Shown in pieces: positions 29,171-39,921 of a stretch of 64,000 bases of DNA. The notes under the pieces were generated by a model. That model was not told the origin of the DNA. It ran no database searches and saw nothing but the letters and a program-made list of their open reading frames with translations. The stretch spans positions 682,001 through 746,000 of the forward strand of contig CAWGOF010000003.1 in assembly GCA_963824225.1 (NCBI GenBank), written 5' to 3'. Numbering within the stretch: position 1 is the stretch's first letter; each line of letters begins with the position of its first letter. This stretch comes from CAWGOF01 sp963824225 (GTDB taxonomy: Bacteria > Acidobacteriota > Polarisedimenticolia > Polarisedimenticolales > Polarisedimenticolaceae). A program made the position numbers and the translations under genes.

Positions 29171-32100
29171 TCAGAAGGCGAGACGCAGGCCGAGCTGCCA
29201 CTCGCGACCGAAGCGCCGCGTCGCGTCGTTGTTGCCGTTGACCTGCTGTCCGCTCTCGGTGAACCCGTTGTACACCAGGTACGTGCCGTCGTTGAACACG
29301 TTGAACACCTCGACCGACGCCTGGCCGTTCACGCCGCGCCCGAGGCGGAACTCCTTCGTCATCTTCAGGTTGAGGTCCCAGAACGACAGGTTGCGCTCGC
29401 TGTTGCGCTGGCTGGTCAAGTACGTCGTGCGCGTGCGCGCGGCGGCGTCGGATCCGAGGCCCTGGAACTGGGGTGAGATCGCGTCGTACGAGATCTCGCG
29501 GCGCAGGATCGAATACGGAAGGCCGGACTGCCAGCCCAGGTTTCCGCCGAGCCGGATGCCCCACGGCGTCACCGTCGTCGCCGCCACCTTGACCACGTGG
29601 CGCTGGTCGTACGCCTGGTAGCCGCGCTCGTCCTCGACGAGCGTCCGATCGTCTCCCAGCCCTTGGTTGAAGTCTTCTCCGTCGCCGATCGCCTTGGAGA
29701 ACGTGTACGAGCCCTGGAGCTCCCAGTTCCGGTACTGCCGGCGGATCAGCTCGAACGAGTAGCCCTGGTAGTCGATCTGGTTCAGGTTGCCGACGTAGAA
29801 CACGTTGCCCCAGCCCGGGTTCTGGACGTAGAGATCCGGGATCCCGTCCGGCCGCTCCAGGTTGATGTCGTCTTCCTCGGTTGCGCCCTGGATGAACTCG
29901 AGCTCGCCCGCGCAGTCGTCGATGATCCCGTCGCCCGGAGCGTAGGCCGGGTTGTACTCCGGATCGCTCGGCGTGACCTTGACGACCGGGAACCGGTCTC
30001 CCGCCGCCGTGGACGTGAAGTTGCACCGACCGGCGTCGAGTGGTACGTGGTTCAGGTCGATATCCTGGAACTGGTTGCGGAACTTCCGGTTGATGTACGT
30101 GACCTTGATCGACGTCTCGGTCGCGATCTCACGCTCGAACGACAGCGAGAACTCGTCGTTGTACGGCGTCTCGAGGTCGCGCGCAATCGCGTCGACGTTG
30201 ACCGCCGGGCTGACGCTGCTGCGCAAGCCCGCGGGACCCGAGGGGATCGTCCAGATGCCATTTACCTGCGTCGCGTCGAACGCCAACGACGCCGACGCCG
30301 AGTCGATCTCGGACAGCGGGAGCAGCAGCGGCGTGGCGCCGTAGTACCGCCGTGCCGTCGCTGCGAGCTTGGTCTTGCCGTTGCTGAACGGGTCCCAGGC
30401 CACGGACAGGAACGGCGAGGGGTTCGTGTTCACCAGGTTCACGTTGTCCGCGCGCCGCTTCTGGTCCCAGAACGTGCTGTTCTGGGCCGCCGTGGACAGA
30501 CGCGAGAACAGCGTGTCGTACGGGATCTCCAGCTGGGTGGCCAGCTGACCGACGAAGTCCAACAGGTCCTCGTACCCGGTGAATGGCTGCTGGAGCGCCG
30601 GCTGGTCGTCGACGCCCGCAGCCAGGAGGTCGAGGTAGGCCTGGTACTCCGCCTCGGGGTTGAACGTCCCGTTCCCGCTCGACGTGATCTCCTCGCGATC
30701 GATCGCCAGGCCGAGGGTCAGGGTCAGGTTCTGTAGCGGCTTGATCTGATCCTCGGCGTACAGTCCCCACGTGATCCCGGTCGCCCGGACCTCGCTGATG
30801 TTCGGCACCGGGAAGTCACCGAAGATGATCGCGTGCGGCTCGGGGTCCGACTGGCCGCCTCCTGCATCGTCCATCAACGTGACGATGAACAGGTTCACGT
30901 CCGGACGCTGCTCGAGACGCCTGAAGTACCGCTCGTTCTCGACGCTCATGCCGAACTTGAACTGGTGCGTCGCACCGAAGATGCGGCCGCCGAACACCGT
31001 CGCGTCCCCACGCACGGTCAAGCGCTGCCGGTGATCGTCGGCCGTAGCGGGGAACGAACCCGAGAACTCTCCCGAGTCGACGTCGAAGCAGCGCGCGTTG
31101 TTGAGAAACGCCGGGCCGTTCAGGCACTGGACCTCGGCGTTCGGATCGCTCGGGCTGACGCTGGTGTTCAGGTCCTGCCACGCAACCTGACTCTCGATCA
31201 GGATCTTCGGCGAGTACGGTGCGGTCCACGTCATGCTGTACGTCTCGCCGCCCAGATCGAACTTGGCCGACGACTCCCCGGGCACGAACGAGCTGACGCC
31301 GAAGTTCGTGATCGTGCGCGGGTCGGACTGGAACTGGAACGCCAGCTTGTTGCGCGGCGACACCTGCCACGTGATCTGGTCCGCGTTGATCGTCCGCTCG
31401 TCGGTCACGATCTCGATCCCGTCCGTCACGTTGACCGGCGTCTCCTCGTGCACCAGCTCGTGCGAGAGGCGATACCACAGCTTGTCCTTGACGATCGGAC
31501 CCGACACCTGCACCGACGGCTGGTACGTCTCGAAGTCGGGTGTCGGGACGTCCGAGAAGTCGCCCGCGCCGTCGCCGTTGAGCAGCCCCGAGCGATAGAA
31601 CAGCTCGAACACGCCCTCGAAGTCGTTGCTCCCCTGCTTCTGCAGGATCCGGGCGAAGCCGCCCTGCGCACGCCGGAACTCGACACCCGCGCCCGCCGTG
31701 ATCACCTCCATCTCCTCGATCGAGTTGGGGTTGACGTCGAACATGCGCTGGCCCGTCAACGGGTCGACGTTGCGATCCCGCTGACCGTGGCCTTGAAGTC
31801 GCGGTCGCGCGCGCCGTGCACGTTCGGGTTGCCGTCGCCGTCGGAGTCCTGGACCCCCGGGGCGAGCGTCAGCACGTTCTGGTAGAACCGGCCGGGCACC
31901 GGGAGGTCCTCGATGAACTCGTCGGAGAACTTCATCGACTGCGACGTCTCTTCGAGGTCGACGACGTCCGAGGAGGCCTCGACCTTCACGCGCTCGACGA
32001 GCTCTTCCGAGAGCATCACCGGGAGCCGCGCGACCTCACCGATCCGCACCTTGATGTCCGCGAGCCGCTGCGGGGCGAACCCGGGGAAGGTCACGGTCAC

Positions 32101-32346
32101 CGTGTAGCCCTTGCCCGATGCGCCGGTGGCCCGGAGCACCGGGAACGAGGCGACGCCCTTGGGGTTCGTCTGGGACGGCGTTTCCTTGACGTATCCCTGC
32201 TCGTGACTGATCGTGACGACCGCCCCGGGAAGGGGCTCGTTCTGGCCGTCGGTCACGGTGACCTTGAGCCCGCCGGTCTGCGCCGCAGCCAACGACACGG
32301 CGAACGCGGTGACGAGGACCGCGATGACGGGGCGCACCCACCTCAT
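29171..32346 (-). CDS. TonB-dependent receptor, Oar-like, copy 2 (one frameshift)
   Basis: A paralogue of copy 1 with the same architecture: signal peptide (1-23, ending AAAQ), carboxypeptidase-regulatory-like domain (GGLKVTVTDGQNEPLPGAVV), plug (SMKFSDEFIEDLPVPGRFYQ) and a barrel ending WQLGLRLAF. At about 31770 one base is missing in the codon before NVDP (ATC GC? AAC GTC); copy 1 at the same point reads GISNVDPLTG. Restoring one base gives 1058 residues. The ATG at 32346 has a strong AGGAGG site. A TTGACG/TACATA promoter lies about 66 bases upstream. The gene lies downstream of the histidine kinase-sigma-54 activator pair on the same strand, so regulation by that pair is possible but not shown. 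Confidence 0.88.
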
Positions 32347-32411
32347 GAAATCCTCCTGGCGGACCGGCGCTGGAACTCAGAATCCCCCGAACCGGAGAGT
32401 TACGGCAGCGT

Positions 32412-32440
32412 TATGTACCACCCTCCCCCCGGGTCGTCAA
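32412..32440 (-). promoter_or_regulatory. Sigma-70-type promoter for receptor copy 2
   Basis: On the minus strand TTGACG (plus positions 32435-32440) and TACATA (32412-32417) are 17 bases apart, about 66 bases upstream of the ATG at 32346. Confidence 0.5.
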
Positions 32441-32558
32441 CCGAAAGGCTCGGCCCACGTTCACATTCATAACTGGAAACCTCGTACCGCGCCGCGCCCG
32501 GCGCCACGGCTTGCTGCGTCTTTGCAGCGCCCCCGCCGGATGGCCGGAATTCGGGGGG

Positions 32559-33964
32559 TCACACGGGGATGCCCAGGCGCTTGATCTTCTCGTTCAGGGT
32601 CGTGGGCTTGAGCCCGAGCAAGCTCGGCGGCGTGCTTCTGGACCCCCCCGTGCGCCGGAGCGCGGACTCGATGAGCTGGCGCTCGTACCGGGCGACCGCG
32701 TCGTAGAACGGAAGCCCGTCGGGCAGGGGCGCGCGGCGGCGGTGGCCCGAGGCGGGTCTGGAGCTCGGGGGGCAGCAGGTCGACGCCGATCTCGTCGCCC
32801 CGCGCGAGAACCACCCCGCGCTCGACGACGTTCTCGAGCTCCCGCACGTTCCCCGGCCAGGCGTAGGCCGACAAGCCGCTCGAGCGACCTCCGGAGAGAC
32901 GCCGGCCACGCGACTTGCCGTTTTCCGCGTTGAAGCGCTCCAGGAAGTGCTCGACGAGGAGCGGGAGGTCCTCGAGCCGCGCGCGCAGCGGCGGCAGGGC
33001 CAGAGCTGATGCACGTTCAGCCGGTAGTACAGGTCCTCGCGGAAGCGCCCCGGTCTCGACGAGCTTGCGAGATCTCCTCGTTGGTCGCGGCGAGGATCCG
33101 CACGTCCGCCGTGCCGGCTGTCGACCGCACCCGAGCGGTAGGAACTCCTTCTCCTGGATCACCCGCAGCAGCTTGGCCTGCACGGCCGGGCGCGACGGTC
33201 GTGATCTCGTCGAACAGGATCGTGCCGCCGTCGGCCGCCTCGAGCGAGCCCGATCTTGTCGCTCGTCGCGCCGGTGAACGCGCCGCGCTCGTGGCCGAAC
33301 AGGTTGTCCTCGAGCAGGTCGGTGGGGATGCTGTCGCTGTTGACGACGAGGAACGGCTTGCGGGCGCGCGGGCTGCGCTTGTGGATCGCGTGGGCCACGA
33401 GCTCCTTGCCCGTGCCCGCTCTCGCCCTGGATCAGAACGGTCGAGCGGCTCGGGGCGACCTGCTCGATGAACCGGTAGATCTCCTGCATCGGACGCGAAC
33501 TTGCCGACGATACTTCTCGAAGCGGTTGCGACCTTCGAGCGCGCGGCGCAGGTCCTTGTTTTCCAGGCGCAGGCGCGTGGTCTGGACCGCCCGGTGCGAC
33601 GAGGAGCCGCACCTCGTCGTTGCTTGAACGGCTTGGTCAGGTAGTGGAACGCCCCGGAGCTTCATCGCCAGGACGGCGTTCTCGACCGTGCCGAACGCGG
33701 TGATCATCACGACGGCGAGGTCCGGATCGTGCTCGCGGACCCAGCGCAGCACTCGAGGCCGTCGACGTCGGGCAGCATGACGTCGAGCAGCAGCGCGTCC
33801 CACGGCGCGCGTGCGCCAGCGAGCGCGCCCCGACGCGCCGTCCTGGGCCACGACGACCTCGTGGCCGTCCTTCCCCAGCACGTCGCGCAGCACGTCGGCG
33901 ACGACCGGCTCGTCGTCGACGACCAGGACGCCGGGCCCGTCGCGTTGTCCGCAACGTCGACCAC
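32559..33964 (-). CDS. Sigma-54-dependent response regulator (NtrC/ZraR type), many frameshifts
   Basis: A response regulator with three domains, read in pieces across all three frames. Receiver: GVLVVDDEPVVADVLRDVLG, phospho-Asp in DALLLDVMLPDVDG, AVVMITAFGTVENAV. AAA+ domain: VLIQGESG and GKELVAHAIH (Walker A), NLFGHERGAFTGAT with the sigma-54-contact GAFTGA loop, DGGTILFDEI (Walker B), and AYAWPGNVRELENVVERGV (R-fingers and sensor II). Fis-type HTH: ALRRTGGSRSTPPSLLGLKP with TTLNEKIKRLGI. About ten single-base changes are needed, mostly surplus bases. It probably starts at GTG 33964 or TTG 33970, next to the kinase stop. The order of conserved motifs is complete, so I expect a functional gene with sequence errors. 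Confidence 0.8.
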
Positions 33965-33966
33965 GA

Positions 33967-36772
33967 TCAAGCCATCGCGCGGGCCGAGCTGCGGCCAGGG
34001 GCAGCTCGACCCGGAAGCGCGTGAACTCGTCCGGCCTGGCTCTCGACGTGGATCTCGCCGTCGTGCTCGCGCACGATCCCGTAGCTGATCGACAGGCCGA
34101 GCCCCGTGCCCTTGCCGCGGCCCTTGGTCGTGAAGAACGGATCGAAGATCCGCGGAAGGTCCTCCTCGGAGATCCCGATCCCGTCGTCCGCCACCTCGAG
34201 CACCGCCTTGCCGTCCCGGCACGCGCTCGACACGGTGATCGTCCCCTGCTCGCGCAGCGCGTCGCGCGCGTTCGAGCAGCAGGTTCAGGAGCACCTGCTG
34301 CAGCTTCCCGCGGTGGCCGCGCACGGGCGGCAGGTCGTCGCCCAGCGCGACGACCAGCCGCAATCCTCCGCGCCGCACGTGGGGCTCGAACAGCTGCAGC
34401 ACCTCCTGGATCGTGCCGTTGAGGTCGACCGACTCGAAGGCCGTGCGCTCCGGGCGCGCCAGGTTGAGCAGCGAGTCGGGTGATTCCCGCGGCGCGCTCG
34501 GTCTGTTGCTCGATCTTGCGCAGGACCTCCTTGCGCCGGTCCCCGTCGTCCAGGTCGTCGAGCAGCAGCTGGGCGTAGCTCGAGATCCCGGTCAGCGGCG
34601 TGTTGATCTCGTGGGCGACCCCGGCGGCGAGCAAGCCGAGCGATGCCAGGCGCTCCTGACGCGCCGCCTGCTCCTCGAACGCGACCCGCTCGGTGACGTC
34701 GTCGAACGTCACGACCCGCGCACCCCGATCGCCGTCCGCGTCGGCCCACGTGATCGACAGGTTGACCACGTCGGCGCTCGTCGCGCGCGGTTGGTCAGGC
34801 TCAGGCGGAAGATCCGCGCGTCGGTCGTCGGCGTGTCGGGCGCCGACTCGCGCTCGATGCGCCGCGCGACGTGCAGCGGGAAGCACGTCGACGAGCCGGC
34901 GTCCCACCGCCTCGTCACGGGGCAGGCCGTAGATCTCTTCGAGCGCGCGGTTCCACGCCTGGATCCGCCCGTCGCCGTCGAGCAGCAGCAGGCCGACGGC
35001 GCTGCTCTCGAGGATCCGCTCCTGGCGCGCGTGCAGGCGCTCGATCTCGTCGGCCCGGCGTCGCACCTCGTGCAACAGCCGCGCGGCCTCGATCGCCGTC
35101 GCCGCGTGCGCCGCCAGGGTGCCCAGGAGCGCGCGGTCCTCGCTGCTCAACGGCTCCTCGCGCTCGGGTCGCTCGGCCACCGCCAGCACCGCGCGCAGAC
35201 ACGCCCTTGACGCGCATCGGGAACAGGTAGCGCGCCCACGGCGCGGTGTCGAGCACCGGGCCCGTCGCGACGCGGTGCGGCTCGCGCTCGAGACCGATGC
35301 GCGTCGCATCGTCGATCTCGATCGGGTCGCGCCCCATCCTGCCGGTCGATCGATCGGAGCCGCTGCGCCTCGCACACCCAGACCTCCGCGCGCGGGATCC
35401 CGAGCGTGTCGCGGATCCGGGCCCGCAGGCGCTGCACGAGGGACGCGAGATCGGTCTCCGCGTTCAGCTCACGAGCCCACTCGAGCAGCGTCGCGCGGTA
35501 GCTGTACCGCCTGCGGTAGAACGCCCGCTCGACCGCCGCTCGCGTCCACACGCGGAGCTGTGGGTAGGAGATCGCGGCGGCGAGGAACCCGACGTAGCGC
35601 GAGGCGCTGCGGGACATCGGCAGGAGCTCGGCCACGCCTTCGCGCAGCACGAACACCGCGCCGGCGAGCACGGCGAACGCGCCGAATACCGCCGAGACCT
35701 CGGCGAATCCGCGCACGAGGAACACGTCCAGGTCGTCGAGCCGGTACCGCGCGAGCGCAGCGGTGAACGCTCCGGGAACGAGAACCATCGGAGCGACGGC
35801 GAGGAACTCGGCCCACGCCGGCAGCTCGGCCGCGCCGATCGTGAACGGCACGGCGTACAGGAGGACGAACGGACCGAGTCCGATCGCGAGGCCCCACAGG
35901 AGCCAGCGCAGCTGGCTCCTGTGCAGGAGCGACGACGAGCGAAGGAGCGCCTTGACGACGAGGGCTGTGGCGATGACCCACGCCAGGGCGAGGAGCGCGG
36001 GCTCGACGCGCTCCACGACCTCGACGGCGAGCCGTGGGTCGCCGAAGCGGTAGCTCCCGCCGAGCGCATCGGGGCGGACCCACGCCGAGGTGAGGATGCT
36101 CAGGCCGACCGCCGCATACGCGAAGGCCGCGGTCAGGCGCGGGCGGCTCAGAATCGGTCGCGCGATCGTGATCGCGAGATGCACGAGGAGCGCTGCGCCG
36201 AGCGCCCCGGCGAGCAGATCGGTCCAGTCGATGATCCGGTCGAGGGTATCGGCCCGCCCGGTCCGGCTCAGCGCGAGATGCGCAAAGAAGCTGATCGCGA
36301 GGAGCGGATACAGCGCGCCGCCGCGGATCGCCGGCCACTTCCAGGCGATGAATACGCCCGAGACCCAGAACGCGAGGCCGACGAGCGCGAGATACGCGTA
36401 CGGCTCGCCGCGCGGCTCGTGCTGCGGCGCGAGCGTCAACACGAGCTCCGCGTTGCCCCGGCGGATGCGCAACGTCGACGCGCTCGCGTCCCAGCCGATG
36501 CGGGTGAGGTCGAGCGCGTTCGCGATGGGCCGGCCATCGAGCTCGACGGCCATGTCGCCGACTCTCAGCCCGGCCCGGGCTGCGGGGCCCGCAGGATCGA
36601 CCTCCAAAGCGACGGGACCGGCCTGCGACTGGATCCACTCGACGCCGGTGATCGGCTCGGTCGCGCCCGACCGACGCACGAACGACACGACCCCGAGGAG
36701 CAGGATCGGTACGCACAAGGCCAGCGCGAACCAACTCCCTGCACGGCGCGTCCAACGCACCATCGAGTTCAT
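33967..36772 (-). CDS. Membrane histidine kinase with PDZ, GAF and PAS domains, frameshifted C-terminal half
   Basis: From ATG 36772: TM1 (12-32); a PDZ domain (~40-112; VDPAGPAARAGLRVGDMAVELDG split as VDPAGPAARAGLRVGD and MAVELDG); about seven further membrane helices to residue ~345; then a GAF domain (LNAETDLASLVQRLRARIRD on), a PAS domain (ILESSAVGLLLLDGDGRI), HisKA (LLAAGVAHEINTPLTG, phospho-His) and HATPase (VADDGIGISEEDLPRIF, GKGTGLGLSISYGIV). The N-terminal ~470 residues are one clean frame; from ~35350 down, seven or more single-base shifts occur, mostly surplus bases. A stop at 33967 (ATG GCT TGA) fits the end of the kinase, but another frame runs through into the regulator, so the junction is uncertain. 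Forms a two-component pair with the adjacent sigma-54 activator. Confidence 0.8.
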
Positions 36773-37019
36773 CCCGGGAGCCCCCCGCCAGAGATCCAGC
36801 AAGTCGCGCGCCAACGCATCGATCGACGGGCTGTCGCGCGCCCGATCGAGGTCGCTGTATACAAACGACTTGCCGTCGAGGGTCGAACACGACGACGCGA
36901 GGTCGATCCAACTCGACGGATTCCGGGGCTCGGCATCCGGATGATTGGATCCAGCGCTCCGACCGCTCCCTCGCGCCGACATCCAACGAGACGTCGGCCC
37001 GCTCCCGCGGACAGGAGCA

Positions 37020-38972
37020 TCAGAACAGCACCGAGATCCCGGCGCGGAACTGGTTCCCGGTCGTGCTCAGGATCCGGGCGTCGTCCTCGTCCGTCGACGA
37101 CTCCGCCTCGGCGGTCCGCACGCCCAGCAGGGCGCGCCAGGACCCGAGCGACCGCAGGTGGAACAGGTCCTGCGCCAGCGTGAGCTCGATCGACCGCAGC
37201 TGCAGCTCCTCGGCGTCCGGCTCGGCCGATGCGAGGCCCGATTGGAGGACGCGACGGTACGACACGGTCACGCTCGTGCCGGCGCGGACGGCCCGCAGCC
37301 CGAGATCGCCACCGACGTAGCGCAGATTGCGCTCGGCCAGCTGATAGATCGGCGCGTCGACGGGAAGCACGGTATCGAGCGCACCGTTCGCCGAGCCACG
37401 CAATACGTCGATCGATCCTCGGATCGAGCCAGTCTTGCGCGCGAGCGCGACCCTCTGCTCGTGGACCGCGACGTCTCCGTCGCTCACGAACATCGGCGGC
37501 CCGGCCGCGGTGACGCGAGGCCGGCACGTCTCGAGCCCGAGCTGCGATGGCGCGTACGACGTACCACCGGACAGTCGCAGGCTCGAGCCGAGGGGAATGG
37601 TCGCGGTCAGCTCGTATCCGAGGTCGCCCGCGCCACGGAACGATCGCGCGGGTCCGGCCGTCGACGATCCCGATCCGGCGATGCCGTGATACGCCAGGGT
37701 CGCCGTCACCTCCGCGTCGTCGACGCGCCATGCACCGCCGATCCGCGGAACGACGACCGCCACGGCGAACGGCTCGACCGAGTGTCGGTATCCCAGACCC
37801 CAGATCAGCGCCGTCCCCCCGGCGACCGACCAGCGATCGCGGGCCTCGACGCCGAGGCTCAGACCCGGCAAGCCGTGGACGTACTCCGCACCGGCGCCCG
37901 GAGCAACGCGCAGAATATCGGCAGCCTCGAGCATGCGCGCGCCGAACTGCACCTGGACCTCGTGCGCACTCGTCGGTGCGACGAGGTAGGTCCCGCCCGC
38001 CGCGACAGCGCGGCTCGTGACCTGCTCCGGCGCGCCCACGCTCGCGCTCGGCGGCGGTCGCGAGACGGCCGTGTCACGGTAGTCCATCATCAGGTCGAGC
38101 CGGCTGTCCGAGCTGATCGGCTTGGACCACGACGCACCGTAGCCCCAGGATTTCTGCTCACGCGTAACCGAGCTCGCGGGCGCGGCGATCGAATCGAGCG
38201 TGTGGATGTAGCCCAGGTCCGAGCGACCCCAGAACGCGGAGACCGCGAGATCGGAGTCCGGCTCGGTCGCGATCGACAACCCGACGCGCACACCCGCCGC
38301 ATCGCGATCGGTGCTCGTCGTATCCCGCTCGGTGGCCCGCGAGGCCACGGTGGCATGACGGTACCCGTGCACCTCGATGCCGCCGCGCGAGCCGACGCCC
38401 GAGGCGACGCGGACCGACGTCTCGGTGCCGGCGCCTTCCCGGCTCGCCGTACCGCCGCCACCGGGGTGCACGGCCACGTGATCGACCTGCACCTCGAGCG
38501 GCGCCGCGCCGATCTGCGGAACGCGGTCGGCGACGAGCGCTGCGGTCAACGGCGCGTCTTCGACCTCGTGCAGCAGGTAGCGCCGCGGCAGCCGCATGCC
38601 CCACGCGTCGTGGGGTCGGTCGCTCGGCTCGAGGTGAATCGCCGGCTCGAGGACGATCTCGAGCCACGCTCGGGCGCGACTGTCGAGCCGATCGACGATC
38701 GTGAAGTATCCGTCCTTGATCGCCGCCACGCGGTACAGACCCGCGGGAAGGTCGGCGAAGAACACGCGGCCATCGCGGTCGCTGCGCAGGACCGCCACCG
38801 GCGCCATCTGCCCATCCGAGATCAAGACCTCGGCATCGGCGATCGCATGCCCGAGGATGTCCCGGACGATTCCAGCGATGGGATGCGCTTCGCGCGCCAC
38901 CGAGACGGTGGCGACGTGCGCCGCGAGAGCCACCGCGGCAACCGCTGCCGCTCTCGCGGGGTTGCCGAGCAT
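37020..38972 (-). CDS. Outer-membrane beta-barrel protein with carboxypeptidase-regulatory-like domain
   Basis: A 650-residue exported protein. A signal peptide (1-26) is followed by a carboxypeptidase-regulatory-like domain (~30-105; PIAGIVRDILGHAIADAEVL, GRVFFADLPAGLYRVAAIKD), a short plug-like stretch (RRYLLHEVEDAP) and then alternating amphipathic strands to the C-terminal QFRAGISVLF, ending in Phe as expected for BAM substrates. It is shorter than a TonB receptor and has no clear TonB box or full plug, so it may be a reduced TonB-like porin or an unrelated barrel. GGAAGGGGG precedes the ATG, and a near-consensus TTGACA-N18-TACAAT promoter is upstream. Ligand unknown. Confidence 0.75.
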   Translation of the reverse strand: MLGNPARAAAVAAVALAAHVATVSVAREAHPIAGIVRDILGHAIADAEVLISDGQMAPVAVLRSDRDGRVFFADLPAGLYRVAAIKDGYFTIVDRLDSRARAWLEIVLEPAIHLEPSDRPHDAWGMRLPRRYLLHEVEDAPLTAALVADRVPQIGAAPLEVQVDHVAVHPGGGGTASREGAGTETSVRVASGVGSRGGIEVHGYRHATVASRATERDTTSTDRDAAGVRVGLSIATEPDSDLAVSAFWGRSDLGYIHTLDSIAAPASSVTREQKSWGYGASWSKPISSDSRLDLMMDYRDTAVSRPPPSASVGAPEQVTSRAVAAGGTYLVAPTSAHEVQVQFGARMLEAADILRVAPGAGAEYVHGLPGLSLGVEARDRWSVAGGTALIWGLGYRHSVEPFAVAVVVPRIGGAWRVDDAEVTATLAYHGIAGSGSSTAGPARSFRGAGDLGYELTATIPLGSSLRLSGGTSYAPSQLGLETCRPRVTAAGPPMFVSDGDVAVHEQRVALARKTGSIRGSIDVLRGSANGALDTVLPVDAPIYQLAERNLRYVGGDLGLRAVRAGTSVTVSYRRVLQSGLASAEPDAEELQLRSIELTLAQDLFHLRSLGSWRALLGVRTAEAESSTDEDDARILSTTGNQFRAGISVLF

Positions 38973-39025
38973 CGCGCCCCCTTCCGGTCCGCTCCCCCAG
39001 TCGTGTCCGCGGGTAGGCGTCTCAG

Positions 39026-39055
39026 ATTGTAGGGCTCGAGGCGAAAAGTTGTCAA
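39026..39055 (-). promoter_or_regulatory. Strong sigma-70 promoter for the barrel gene
   Basis: TTGACA (plus positions 39050-39055) and TACAAT (39026-39031) on the minus strand are 18 bases apart, 54 bases upstream of the ATG at 38972. This is the best consensus match in the window. Its −35 overlaps the −35 of the divergent promoter. Confidence 0.75.
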
Positions 39056-39076
39056 AGATCCTGACTGCAATAGGAT
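39049..39076 (+). promoter_or_regulatory. Divergent sigma-70 promoter sharing the −35 region
   Basis: TTGTCA (39049-39054), a 16-base spacer and TAGGAT (39071-39076). The −10 ends 9 bases before ATG 39086, so the transcript would have almost no leader. The TTGTCAA heptamer serves as −35 on both strands. Confidence 0.6.
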
Positions 39077-39085
39077 ATGGCTTCG

Positions 39086-39919
39086 ATGAGCGCTCCGATT
39101 CACGGCGTGCGCGCGGCGATCGTCGGGTGGGCGCTCCTGTGCGTCGCCGCCCCGTGTCTTTCCGCTCCCGATATCCACGTGTCGGAGCACAGTGAGGTTC
39201 GGCTCACGGTACGCGCGCTGACCGCGCGCTGGGCCGCCGGGGCGAAGGAGCCCCGACTCGTCGTCCCGGGCGGCGGCGAAGCGTCGGCCGAGTCGGTCCT
39301 CGATTGGCCCGCGGGGCACGGCCCGACGAAGCTGGCGATCACGGTCCGCTCGGCCGAGACCTCGGCCGACGGCGAGCAGACCGTCGAGGTCGCGGCGCGG
39401 CTGACCCTCGCCGACGGCACGCTCGTTTCGGCCGCGCGCAGCCTGAGGTTCGTCGAGCGCACGACGTCGCTGTTCGAGGTCTACCGTGCCGGGGATGAGA
39501 CGCTCACGCTCGCGCTCGAGGCCGAGGCGGAGGTGGTCAAACGGTTCGCCTCGCGGCCGAGCCCCGGGGCGCCCGTGCGGTTCCACCTCGAGATCGAGCG
39601 CGTCCTCGACGGTCGTGCGATCCCGCTCGAGAGCAACGATCTCGATACGTTCGTGGGTGAGCCCGTGTCGTACTCGTTCGTTCTGGGGGAAAAGCCCGAG
39701 AGCGAGCGGGCCAAGCTGACCCTGCGTCCGCTCCGTGTGGTCGGCGCGATGATCGAGATCGAGGCCGAGATCGGCGGCGCTCTGGCTTCGGCGGCCGATC
39801 TCGCCGTCATCGGGCGTACCGAGCGGATCCTCGCGTCGCGGGACGCGACGTCGACGATCGCGCTCGAGACCGGAACGCCTCCGGTAGGGTATCGCTTCCG
39901 GATCACGCCCCGGTTTTGA
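39086..39919 (+). CDS. Exported protein of unknown function
   Basis: A 277-residue protein with a signal peptide (VRAAIVGWALLCVAAPCLSA). The rest is beta-rich with no motif I recognise: EVRLTVRALTARW, TKLAITVRSAETSADGEQTV, LEIERVLDGRAIPLESNDLD, VGEPVSYSFVLGEKPESERA and a C-terminal GYRFRITPRF. The terminal Phe and alternating strands suggest periplasmic or outer-membrane residence. The in-frame ATG at 39077 is an alternative start, but the −10 box at 39071-39076 would then touch the start codon, so 39086 is preferred. The stop at 39917 lies just before the amidase start, so the two genes form an operon; a role in the envelope is inferred from that. Confidence 0.6.
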   Translation: MSAPIHGVRAAIVGWALLCVAAPCLSAPDIHVSEHSEVRLTVRALTARWAAGAKEPRLVVPGGGEASAESVLDWPAGHGPTKLAITVRSAETSADGEQTVEVAARLTLADGTLVSAARSLRFVERTTSLFEVYRAGDETLTLALEAEAEVVKRFASRPSPGAPVRFHLEIERVLDGRAIPLESNDLDTFVGEPVSYSFVLGEKPESERAKLTLRPLRVVGAMIEIEAEIGGALASAADLAVIGRTERILASRDATSTIALETGTPPVGYRFRITPRF

Positions 39920-39921
39920 GC

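Noticed and set aside
32405..32425. Sigma-54 promoter for receptor copy 2 (TGGTAC ... GCTGC)
   Set aside because: The GG and GC elements are 11 bases apart instead of the strict 10, so the sigma-70-type TTGACG/TACATA reading is preferred.
36975..36998. Terminator hairpin after the barrel gene (GCCGAC ... GTCGGC)
   Set aside because: Only a 6-bp stem with a large loop and no T-tract; too weak to call.
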